A stretch of 64,000 nt of DNA from Solilutibacter silvestris (GTDB taxonomy: Bacteria; Pseudomonadota; Gammaproteobacteria; Xanthomonadales; Xanthomonadaceae): NCBI RefSeq assembly GCF_002895945.1, contig NZ_NPZB01000002.1, positions 806,001 to 870,000 on the forward strand, given 5' to 3'. The translations under genes were made by a program, and so were the position numbers. The notes under the pieces were generated by a model. The model made no database searches, was not told where the DNA came from, and worked only from the letters and a program-made list of their open reading frames with translations. Numbering within the stretch: the first letter of the stretch is position 1; every line of letters begins with the position of its first letter. Below, piece by piece: positions 1-7,474 of this stretch.

Positions 1-1048
1 CCTGATGCTCGAAGGTCGCCTGCAAGGCCTTGCGCAGCGGGAAATCGAGCACGCTGACATTGGCGTTGCGCGTCAAGGTATGTTCGGCGATCTTGTTGGC
101 GTCGTAGTCGAATGCTTCGCCGAACATGAAGAAGCCGGGGCGGTGCTGGCGGATGCGATTGACGAAGGCGTGCCAGTAGGTGTGCGGCATCCAGCCGATG
201 GTGTCGATGCGGAAGGCGTCCGCGCCCTGGTCGATCCACTGCGAATACGCGCCGACGAAATACTCCAGCACCTGCGGGTTGTTCTCGTTCATGTCCGAGA
301 GTTGCGCCAGGTTGCCGCCGGTGTTGTACCAGGCGTGCAGCGGATTGTGCTTCGGATCGAGTTTGTCCGGCAGCAGGTTCTGCTCGTCGGCTTTCAGGCG
401 CCAGTCCTTGTCGTAGATCTTGCCGTATTTCGGCTGGTCCTTCGGCATGGTGAAGGCGGGCGAGCCGTGGTTGCAGACGATATCGAGCACCACCTTCAAG
501 CCATGCGCGTGCATCGTGCGGGTGAAGTCGTGGAAGTCGAGGCCGCGACTCGGCAGATGTTCATCCACCACCCAGAAATTGTCGCCCCAGTAACCGTGAT
601 AGCCGGTCTTTCCGCCATCGGTGAAGTGACCAGCCCATTTCACCGGTTCGCCGCCGGTGAAGGCTTCGTCGGGGTTGTCGACGATCGGCGTGATCCACAC
701 CGCGCCGAAGCCCATCTGCTTGATGTAATCGATGTTGTCGACGATGCCCTTGAAATCGCCGCCCATGTAGCCGACGTTGGCGCTCTTGCCGGCCGGCGCG
801 CCGGGTACCGGACGATCGAAGGTGTAGAACGCCGCGCCCTTGGCCTTGCCCTGGTCGCGATGATCGTTCGATGGATCGCCGTTGACGAAGCGATCTGTCA
901 TCACGAAATACACCGCGTCGCTGGCCATTGGTTGCAGCGTGCCGTAGTAGTCGCGCGTTGGCGATTTTTCCGCCGGCGCAGCATTGGCCATCGTGGTGCA
1001 GATGGCGAACGCGATGGCGCTGGCCAACGAAACGGATGCGATACGCAT
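1..1048 (-). CDS. Exported GH13 alpha-amylase, C-terminus cut off by window edge
   Basis: Reading leftwards from ATG at 1046-1048, an open frame of 349 codons runs off the window. It begins with a signal peptide ending near ATMANA-like residues (about 1-24), so the enzyme is exported. The GH13 barrel motifs are visible: VLDIVCNH (region I), FRIDTIGWM with the probable nucleophile Asp282, and MFGEAF with the probable acid/base Glu311. The family hydrolyses alpha-1,4-glucans such as starch or maltodextrin. It lies 10 bases downstream of the sugar transporter on the same strand, so the two are probably co-transcribed. The TIM-barrel end and C-terminal domain lie outside the window, so subfamily (amylase versus cyclomaltodextrinase) is not settled. 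Confidence 0.9.
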   Translation of the reverse strand, partial: MRIASVSLASAIAFAICTTMANAAPAEKSPTRDYYGTLQPMASDAVYFVMTDRFVNGDPSNDHRDQGKAKGAAFYTFDRPVPGAPAGKSANVGYMGGDFKGIVDNIDYIKQMGFGAVWITPIVDNPDEAFTGGEPVKWAGHFTDGGKTGYHGYWGDNFWVVDEHLPSRGLDFHDFTRTMHAHGLKVVLDIVCNHGSPAFTMPKDQPKYGKIYDKDWRLKADEQNLLPDKLDPKHNPLHAWYNTGGNLAQLSDMNENNPQVLEYFVGAYSQWIDQGADAFRIDTIGWMPHTYWHAFVNRIRQHRPGFFMFGEAFDYDANKIAEHTLTRNANVSVLDFPLRKALQATFEHQ

Positions 1049-1058
1049 GGTCAAGTCC

Positions 1059-2423
1059 TCAGGCCGCGCGAGTGGGGGATTCGTGCACGCGCACCAGGCA
1101 CAGTGCACCAACAAGCAGGCTGGCACCGCTGATCACCAGTCCGAAGATCGCCTGGTTGCCGAACAGATGGCGCAATGCCGGGCCCAGCAGCGTTGCCGCG
1201 ACGATCTGCGGAATCACGATGAACATGTTGAAGATGCCCATGTAGAGGCCCATCTTGCGCTCGTCGATATGCGAGGCGAGCAGGGCATACGGCATCGACA
1301 GGATGCTGGCCCAGGCGATGCCGACCAGTGCGAACGAGCCGATCAGCCATGCCGGCGTGGAGACTGCATACATCGACAGGAAGCCGAGTCCGCCCAATGT
1401 CAGCGAGACGAAATGCACCAGGCGCCGGTTCAGCGGCCGGCGCGCGGCGTAGAAGCTCAGCAGCAGGGCCACCGCCATCGAGGACAGTCCGTAATAGCCC
1501 ATGTACGAACCGGTGAGATCGGCCGCGTTCTGGAAGGCGGCGTTCGCCTGGTGGAATGCTTCCGCCTGTGCGGGAATCGTGGTGTCGAAGGCGGCGAGAT
1601 CGGGTGCCGGCGCGTGGAAGACGTGTTCGGTCAGGCCGGGCGTCGCCATCGACCACATCGAAAAGAACGCCAGCCAACTGAAGAACTGCACCAGGCCGAT
1701 CGCGCGCATCTGCTGCGGCATGTGCAGGATGGCCTGCCAGATTTCGCTGATGAACCCCTTGTCGACAGCCTCTGTCGATGCGTGTTGTTCGACCGGCTCC
1801 GGCGGATATTCGCGGGTGGTGAAGATCGTGACCAGGATGCTGGCGAGGAACACGAAGGCGCCGATCGAGAACGCGACCTGCACCGATGGTGGCACCACGC
1901 CGGGACCGGCTTCGTTCGACACGCCAAGCCGGGTGACGAACCACGGCAGGTTGCTGGCGACCCAGGTGCCGATGCCGATGATCAGCGTTTGCAACACGAA
2001 GCCGTAGGAACGTTGCTCCTCGGGCAGCTTGTCGGCGACCAGTGCACGGAACGGCTCCATCGAAATATTGATCGAGGCATCCAGCACCCACAGCAGGCCC
2101 GCGGCCATCCACAGTGCGGAGGAGTGCGGCATCGCGATCAGCGCGGTCGAACTGAGGATGGCGCCGACCAGGAAATAGGGCCGGCGGCGCCCGAGCAGCG
2201 GGTGCCAGGTGTGATCGCTGAGGTAGCCGATGATCGGTTGCACCAGCAAGCCAGTGAGCGGAGCGGCGATCCACAGCAACGGCAGCGCGTCCTTGTCCGC
2301 GCCCAGTGTCTGGAAGATGCGTGACATGAATCCGCCTTGCAGCGCGAATCCGAACTGGATGCCGAGGAATCCGAAACACATGTTCCAGATCTGCCAGAAG
2401 CCGAGGCGAGGTTTGGCGGCCAT
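1059..2423 (-). CDS. MFS sugar transporter (SLC45/GPH-like)
   Basis: A 454-residue polytopic inner-membrane protein with about twelve hydrophobic segments. The motif GYLSDHTWHPLLGRRRPY lies in the first cytoplasmic loop and is typical of SLC45/sucrose-type and related sugar:cation symporters. The start at 2423 (MAAKPRLGFWQIWNM) gives a usual N-terminus with the first helix following at once; the much longer upstream frame is antisense to the alpha-glucosidase and is not used. It is followed by the exported amylase and is divergent from the glucosidase operon, so it probably imports maltose or malto-oligosaccharides across the inner membrane. The substrate is inferred from context. Confidence 0.88.
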   Translation of the reverse strand: MAAKPRLGFWQIWNMCFGFLGIQFGFALQGGFMSRIFQTLGADKDALPLLWIAAPLTGLLVQPIIGYLSDHTWHPLLGRRRPYFLVGAILSSTALIAMPHSSALWMAAGLLWVLDASINISMEPFRALVADKLPEEQRSYGFVLQTLIIGIGTWVASNLPWFVTRLGVSNEAGPGVVPPSVQVAFSIGAFVFLASILVTIFTTREYPPEPVEQHASTEAVDKGFISEIWQAILHMPQQMRAIGLVQFFSWLAFFSMWSMATPGLTEHVFHAPAPDLAAFDTTIPAQAEAFHQANAAFQNAADLTGSYMGYYGLSSMAVALLLSFYAARRPLNRRLVHFVSLTLGGLGFLSMYAVSTPAWLIGSFALVGIAWASILSMPYALLASHIDERKMGLYMGIFNMFIVIPQIVAATLLGPALRHLFGNQAIFGLVISGASLLVGALCLVRVHESPTRAA

Positions 2424-2566
2424 GCCGGAATCCGTCTGAAGTAGCGGCCATCCTGCCGTTTGCGGCGTGCACAAGCATGTTGCAGTGCAAACAAAACTGC
2501 CCGTTTCATCCCGGAATGCCGTCGTTGTGATGTGGATGCATGCGGCAATACAAGCGCGCGGGTGCA

Positions 2567-2582
2567 TGCATACGTATTCATC
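2567..2582. promoter_or_regulatory. LacI-type operator candidate between divergent glucan operons
   Basis: The 16-mer TGCATACGTATTCATC is near-palindromic around ATACGTAT. Its exact reverse complement occurs at 7373-7388 in front of the TonB receptor gene. The position between the transporter/amylase genes and the glucosidase operon suits an operator for a LacI-family maltodextrin repressor; no such regulator gene is in the window. Confidence 0.65.
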
Positions 2583-2639
2583 CGGGACGCGTCGTGATGC
2601 GTGGAATAGTGCGCGCTGGCACAGGCTGTGGAACAGGCA

Positions 2640-4262
2640 ATGGCGCATCCGTGGTGGCGCGGCGCGGTGATCTACCAGATCTACCCGCGCAGCTTTCGCG
2701 ACAGCAATGGCGATGGCATCGGCGATCTGCCGGGCATCACCGCGCATCTGGATCACGTTGCCGCGCTCGGCGTCGATGCGATCTGGATCTCGCCGTTCTT
2801 CACCTCGCCGATGGCCGATTTCGGCTACGACATCGCCGATTTCCGCGGTGTCGATCCGATCTTCGGCACGCTCGCCGATTTCGGCGTGCTGGTGAAGCGC
2901 GCGCATGCGCTCGGCCTCAAGGTGATGATCGACCAGGTGCTGAGCCATTGCTCGATCGAGCATCCGTGGTTCAAGGAAAGTCGCCAGAGCCGCAACAACC
3001 CGAAATCCGACTGGTTCGTCTGGGCCGATGCCAAGCCCGATGGTTCGCCGCCCAACAACTGGCTGTCGATCTTCGGCGGCGTCGCTTGGCGTTGGGAGCC
3101 ACGTCGCGGCCAGTACTATCTGCACAATTTCCTTGCCGAGCAGCCGCAGCTGAATTTCTTCCAGCCGGCGGTGCGCCAAGCGCAACTCGACAACCTCAAG
3201 TTCTGGATGGATCGAGGCGTCGACGGTTTCCGCCTCGACTCGATCAACTTCTGTTTCCACGATGCACAGCTGCGCGACAACCCGGCGAAACCGCTGGAAG
3301 CGCGCAACGGTCGCGGTTTCTCCCCCGACAATCCCTATGCGTTCCAGTACCACTGGTACAACAACACGCGTCCGGAAACGCCGGTCTTCCTGGAAGAAGT
3401 GCGGGCGCTGATGGACGGTTGCGGCGAAGTGGCAGCGCTGGGCGAAATCTCCTCCGAGGATTCGCTGGCGACGATGGCCGAATACGTCACGCCGAAACGC
3501 CTGCACATGGGCTACAGCTTCGAATTGCTGACCGATGATTTCAGCGTCGCCCATCTCCGCGGTACCGTGGAGACGCTGGAAGCGAAATTGCAGGGCGGTT
3601 GGCCGTGCTGGGCGCTGTCCAACCATGACGTGCAACGCGTGGCGAGCCGCTGGGGCGGGACGAACCCGCATCCGCAGCTGGCGCGCCAGTTGATCGCATT
3701 GGTGTGTTCGCTGCGCGGTTCGGTCTGCCTGTACCAGGGCGAGGAACTTGGCCTGCCGGAAGCCGATGTGCCCTACGAAGCCTTGCAGGATCCCTACGGC
3801 AAGACGTTCTGGCCGAACTTCAAGGGACGCGATGGGTGTCGCACGCCGATGCCATGGAGTGGCGACGCCGACGCCGGGTTCGGCGCGCCACGGCCGTGGC
3901 TGCCGGTGCCTGCTGCGCATCGCGCACTGTCGGTGGCGGCGCAGGAAGCCGCTGGCGATTCGACCTTGCGTGCCGCCCGCGCGTTCCTGGCATGGCGCAA
4001 GACGCAGCCGGCACTGGTCGAAGGATCGATTCGCTTCCTTGATGCGCCGGAATCGATCCTCGCCTTCGAGCGCGAACAGGATGGGCAGTGCCTGTTGCTG
4101 GCGTTCAATCTTTCAGCAAACGACGCGTCATGGGCCGTTCCGGCGGAATGGTCGGCGGCGCCTTCAATCCACGTTCCCGGTGTTGCCTCGGGAACATTCG
4201 GCGATGGCCACGTCACCCTGCCAGCGCATGCGTTGATCGTTCTCACCCGGAATCCACGATGA
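2640..4262 (+). CDS. Alpha-glucosidase, GH13 (subfamily 23-like)
   Basis: A 540-residue cytoplasmic-type enzyme without a signal peptide. It opens with WWRGAVIYQIYPRSF and GDGIGDLPGI, standard for oligo-alpha-glucosidases of GH13. Catalytic residues are visible: GFRLDSINF with nucleophile Asp200, LGEISSED with acid/base Glu269 and LSNHDVQR with Asp330. The family removes terminal alpha-glucose from maltose and short oligosaccharides. I chose ATG 2640, which is preceded by an AACAGG stretch; an in-frame GTG at 2628 would add four residues. The stop overlaps the start of the GH97 gene (ATGA), so translation is coupled. It probably acts on sugars brought in by the divergent MFS transporter. Confidence 0.9.
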   Translation: MAHPWWRGAVIYQIYPRSFRDSNGDGIGDLPGITAHLDHVAALGVDAIWISPFFTSPMADFGYDIADFRGVDPIFGTLADFGVLVKRAHALGLKVMIDQVLSHCSIEHPWFKESRQSRNNPKSDWFVWADAKPDGSPPNNWLSIFGGVAWRWEPRRGQYYLHNFLAEQPQLNFFQPAVRQAQLDNLKFWMDRGVDGFRLDSINFCFHDAQLRDNPAKPLEARNGRGFSPDNPYAFQYHWYNNTRPETPVFLEEVRALMDGCGEVAALGEISSEDSLATMAEYVTPKRLHMGYSFELLTDDFSVAHLRGTVETLEAKLQGGWPCWALSNHDVQRVASRWGGTNPHPQLARQLIALVCSLRGSVCLYQGEELGLPEADVPYEALQDPYGKTFWPNFKGRDGCRTPMPWSGDADAGFGAPRPWLPVPAAHRALSVAAQEAAGDSTLRAARAFLAWRKTQPALVEGSIRFLDAPESILAFEREQDGQCLLLAFNLSANDASWAVPAEWSAAPSIHVPGVASGTFGDGHVTLPAHALIVLTRNPR

Positions 4263-6295
4263 AATCGAAACTGTTCACGCTGCTGTTGCTGTTCAGCCCA
4301 TTGCTGGCACACGCCGACGAGGATGTCGCGCACGCGAGTTCCCCCGATGGCCGCATCACGGTCACGCTCGATCTCAATGGCGAAGGGCGGGTCGGCTACA
4401 AGGTGTCGCGCGACGGCAAGCCGGTGATCGGCGATTCCCGGATGGGCTTCCTGCTGCGCAATGGCGAGGAATTGCTGCGCAATTTCAAACTGGAATCGCA
4501 AACGGCGCGCAGTGTCGACGAAACCTGGGACCAACCCTGGGGCGAGCGCTTGCATACGCGCAACCACTACAACGAACTCGTCGCCACCTTCGTCGAGACC
4601 GGGCGCGGCAAGCGCAAGTTCGACGTGGTGTTCCGCGTCTTCGATGATGGGCTCGGCTTCCGCTATAGCTTCCCGAAACAGCCGAATCTCGGGCGCATGG
4701 AAATCGTCGACGAGGTCACCGAATTCGATATCGTGCGTACGGCCACCGCATTGTGGGAGCCGGCGGGCGAGTGGAACCGTTACGAATATCTCTACAACAA
4801 GACGCCGTTGAACCAGTTGTCGCAAGCGCATACGCCGATGACGATGAAGACCGACGACGGCTTGTATCTCTCGATCCACGAGGCGGCGCTGGTCGATTAC
4901 GCCTCGATGTGGTTGCGCCGGGTGGATGGCCAACGGCTCAAGGCCCGACTTGCGCCCGGCGGAACGCAGCCGGCCAGCGTGATCCGCGAGACGCCGTTCG
5001 CGACGCCGTGGCGGACCATCGAAATCGCGGATCGCGCCGGCGGACTGGTCGAATCGAGCCTGATCCTCAACCTCAACGATCCCAACGTGCTGGGCGATGT
5101 CAGCTGGTTCAAGCCGTCGAAATATGTCGGCGTGTGGTGGTCGATGCATCTCGACCAGCAGAGTTGGGCGACCGGCCCGAAGCACGCGGCAACCACCGAC
5201 AACACCAGGCGCTACATCGATTTCGCCGCCGCCAACGGCTTCCGCGGCGTGCTGGTGGAAGGCTGGAATCCCGGTTGGGACGGCGACTGGTTCGCCAACG
5301 GCTGGAACTTCGATTTCACCAAGGCCACGCCCGATTTCGACATCGAAGCGTTGTCGAAATACGCGGCGGCGAAGGGCGTGCACCTGATCGGCCATCACGA
5401 AAATGGTTGCGCGGTCAGCCACTACATGAGCCAGCTCGATGCCGCGCTCGATCTCGACCAGCGCCTGGGTATCGATCAGGTCAAGACCGGCCACGTCTGC
5501 GACGCCGGGCAGATCGAGCGCCAGGACGTCGCCAACGGCCCGGTCACGCGTGAATGGCACGACGGCCAGTGGATGAGCAACGTCCACCTGCAAGTGGTGA
5601 AGGAAGCGGCCAAGCGCCACATCGCCATCAATCCGCACGAGCCGATCAAGGACACCGGCCTGCGTCGCACCTATCCGAACTGGATCAGCCGCGAAGGCGC
5701 GCGTGGCATGGAATACAACGCCTGGGGCAGTCCGCCGAACCCGCCGGAGCACGAGATCAATCTGGTGTTTACCCGCATGCTCGCCGGGCCTATGGATTAC
5801 ACGCCGGGCGTGTTGAGCCTGACCGGTCGTGGTGGCCAGGAAATCCAGAGCACCATCGCGCGCCAGTTGGCGCTGTACGTGACGATCTACAGCCCGATCC
5901 AGATGGCCGCCGATTTGCCGGAGCACTACGCGCAGCACATGGACGCGTTCCAGTTCATCCGCGACGTGCCCACTGACTGGCAGGACACGCGCATGGTCAA
6001 CGGCGAGATTGGCGAATACGTCACCATCGCGCGCAAGGCGCGTGGCAGCGACGACTGGTATCTCGGCAGCATGAGCGATCGCAACGCGCGCACGCTGAAG
6101 GTGCCGCTGTCTTTCCTCGATGCCGGCAAGAAATATCGCGCCGAAATCTATCGCGATGGCGCAGGCGCCGATTGGCATGGCGCTGCCCGCTTCAAGTTCG
6201 CGAAGGAAACGCGCACCGTGACCGCGAAGGACGTGCTCGACCTGTGGCTGGCGGGCGGTGGTGGTGCGGCAATTCGCTTCGTTGCATTGAAATGA
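4259..6295 (+). CDS. Exported GH97 alpha-glucosidase (SusB-like)
   Basis: A 678-residue protein with a signal peptide (KLFTLLLLFSPLLAHA), placing it in the periplasm. The N-terminal beta-sandwich begins with SSPDGRITVTLDL, a usual GH97 opening, and the barrel carries the family glutamates: GHHENG (Glu381), NPHEP (Glu461) and GMEYNAWG (Glu485). Glutamates at both base positions are the pattern of the inverting, SusB-type branch, which releases glucose from malto-oligosaccharides. The start overlaps the preceding stop by ATGA and its own stop overlaps the next start, so it sits in a tightly coupled glucosidase-GH97-esterase operon. Confidence 0.92.
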   Translation: MKSKLFTLLLLFSPLLAHADEDVAHASSPDGRITVTLDLNGEGRVGYKVSRDGKPVIGDSRMGFLLRNGEELLRNFKLESQTARSVDETWDQPWGERLHTRNHYNELVATFVETGRGKRKFDVVFRVFDDGLGFRYSFPKQPNLGRMEIVDEVTEFDIVRTATALWEPAGEWNRYEYLYNKTPLNQLSQAHTPMTMKTDDGLYLSIHEAALVDYASMWLRRVDGQRLKARLAPGGTQPASVIRETPFATPWRTIEIADRAGGLVESSLILNLNDPNVLGDVSWFKPSKYVGVWWSMHLDQQSWATGPKHAATTDNTRRYIDFAAANGFRGVLVEGWNPGWDGDWFANGWNFDFTKATPDFDIEALSKYAAAKGVHLIGHHENGCAVSHYMSQLDAALDLDQRLGIDQVKTGHVCDAGQIERQDVANGPVTREWHDGQWMSNVHLQVVKEAAKRHIAINPHEPIKDTGLRRTYPNWISREGARGMEYNAWGSPPNPPEHEINLVFTRMLAGPMDYTPGVLSLTGRGGQEIQSTIARQLALYVTIYSPIQMAADLPEHYAQHMDAFQFIRDVPTDWQDTRMVNGEIGEYVTIARKARGSDDWYLGSMSDRNARTLKVPLSFLDAGKKYRAEIYRDGAGADWHGAARFKFAKETRTVTAKDVLDLWLAGGGGAAIRFVALK

Positions 6296-7344
6296 GATCG
6301 TCGCTGCGGATGATGTCGGCAGTCTTGGCGTTGTGCTTGCTGCCGATTTTCGTGTCGGCGAAGCAACTTGACCCTGTGGTCGCAATGCTCGATGCGCCCG
6401 GCGTGTCGCCGAAACCCATGCGCGTGCGCGTGCTGTTGCCACCCGGCTATCGCGCACATTCCGGCGTGCGCTATCCGACCTTGTACGTCAACGACGGACA
6501 GGACATGGAAGCGGTCGGACTGCAGGCGACGCTGGATGATCTGTACCGCCACCACGACATCCGGCCGATGATCGTCGTCGCCATCGACATGCCGCAGGAC
6601 CGCATGGCGGGCTATGGCGTTTCCGATCGCGCGAAGGGCGTATCGATCGCTGCGCCAACCAAATACGGCGCAGTCGGCGCCAACGCGCAGGCGTACTCGC
6701 AATGGCTGGTGCAGTCGCTGGTGCCGTATGTAGATGCGCATTGGCAGACGCGGCGCGATGCCGATTCGCGTTGGCTACTGGGTTGGTCGCTGGGTGCGAT
6801 CAATGCGTTCTCGGTGGGTTGGCAATATCCAGAAACCTTCGGCAAGGTCGGCGCATTCTCGCCGTCGTTCTGGCTGTCCACCGACAGTTCCGATGCGAAA
6901 GCCGTGCGGGCGACGCGCATCGCGCATGCATTGGTTGAAACGGCTCCGCCGCCGGCATATTCGCGTTTCTTCTTCGCTGCGGGCGATGCCGAGGAGAAGA
7001 ACGATCGCGATGGCAACGGCATCATCGACGTGATCGACGATCTGCTCGATCTGATGAATGGTTGGACCAGTGGCGACGGGCGCACGCACAAGGGGCTGGC
7101 GCAGCTCGGCTATTCGATCAATAGCGATTACGGCGCGCATGCCGATGATTCCGCAGCGGTGTTTTATCGCCTGCCGGGCGGCGAACACAACCAGAAAAGC
7201 TGGGCGCGGATGTTGCCGGCATTCCTGCAGTGGGTCGATGGCACACGCAAGGGGATGTTGCCTCGCAACAAGTCGGCCATGAAAGGGCATTCGCGCCCAC
7301 GACTGTCTGCGGACGCGGATGGAAAACAGGCACCTCATTCGTGA
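6292..7344 (+). CDS. Exported alpha/beta-hydrolase, esterase-D/enterochelin-esterase-like
   Basis: A 350-residue protein with a signal peptide ending near PIFVSA. It belongs to the putative esterase family (PF00756-like): a beta-rich start with VRVLLPPGYR, YPTLYVNDGQD and the nucleophile elbow GWSLG with Ser166. A GEHNQKSW segment near the end probably supplies the histidine. Residues 238-249 read DRDGNGIIDVID, matching the consensus of an EF-hand calcium loop, an unusual insertion for this fold. Such proteins occur in starch loci of the family, but the substrate is not known. The start overlaps the GH97 stop; the next gene (TonB receptor) has its own promoter region. Confidence 0.8.
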   Translation: MRSSLRMMSAVLALCLLPIFVSAKQLDPVVAMLDAPGVSPKPMRVRVLLPPGYRAHSGVRYPTLYVNDGQDMEAVGLQATLDDLYRHHDIRPMIVVAIDMPQDRMAGYGVSDRAKGVSIAAPTKYGAVGANAQAYSQWLVQSLVPYVDAHWQTRRDADSRWLLGWSLGAINAFSVGWQYPETFGKVGAFSPSFWLSTDSSDAKAVRATRIAHALVETAPPPAYSRFFFAAGDAEEKNDRDGNGIIDVIDDLLDLMNGWTSGDGRTHKGLAQLGYSINSDYGAHADDSAAVFYRLPGGEHNQKSWARMLPAFLQWVDGTRKGMLPRNKSAMKGHSRPRLSADADGKQAPHS

Positions 7345-7379
7345 TGAATGGGTTGTTGTGATGACGATTCGTGATGAAT
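7337..7379 (+). repeat. Pair of 13-bp direct repeats before the TonB receptor
   Basis: ATTCGTGATGAAT occurs at 7337-7349 and again at 7367-7379, 30 bases apart. The first copy overlaps the esterase stop codon and the second runs into the operator-like word at 7373-7388. Each copy has short inverted ends (ATTC...GAAT). They may be a second protein-binding site on the same face of the helix. Confidence 0.6.
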
Positions 7380-7388
7380 ACGTATGCA
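7373..7388. promoter_or_regulatory. LacI-type operator candidate upstream of TonB receptor
   Basis: GATGAATACGTATGCA is the exact reverse complement of the 16-mer at 2567-2582. It lies about 90 bases before the receptor start, in the only sizeable gap of the locus, so the same regulator probably controls uptake and degradation. Confidence 0.65.
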
Positions 7389-7474
7389 GGGCGTTATGCA
7401 TTCGTAAAGCTTTGACTACGATCCACGGCCAATGGCGCAACCGCGTCGAAGCACCAAACATACGGAGTACGGAA

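Noticed and set aside
1059-3920. 953-residue minus-strand frame spanning transporter and antisense of the alpha-glucosidase
   Set aside because: Only the part up to 2423 has transporter features; the rest is low-complexity Arg/His-rich translation opposite a well-supported GH13 gene.
7405-7440. TTGACT as -35 of the TonB receptor promoter
   Set aside because: No acceptable -10 hexamer stands 16-18 bases downstream, so I do not call a promoter there.
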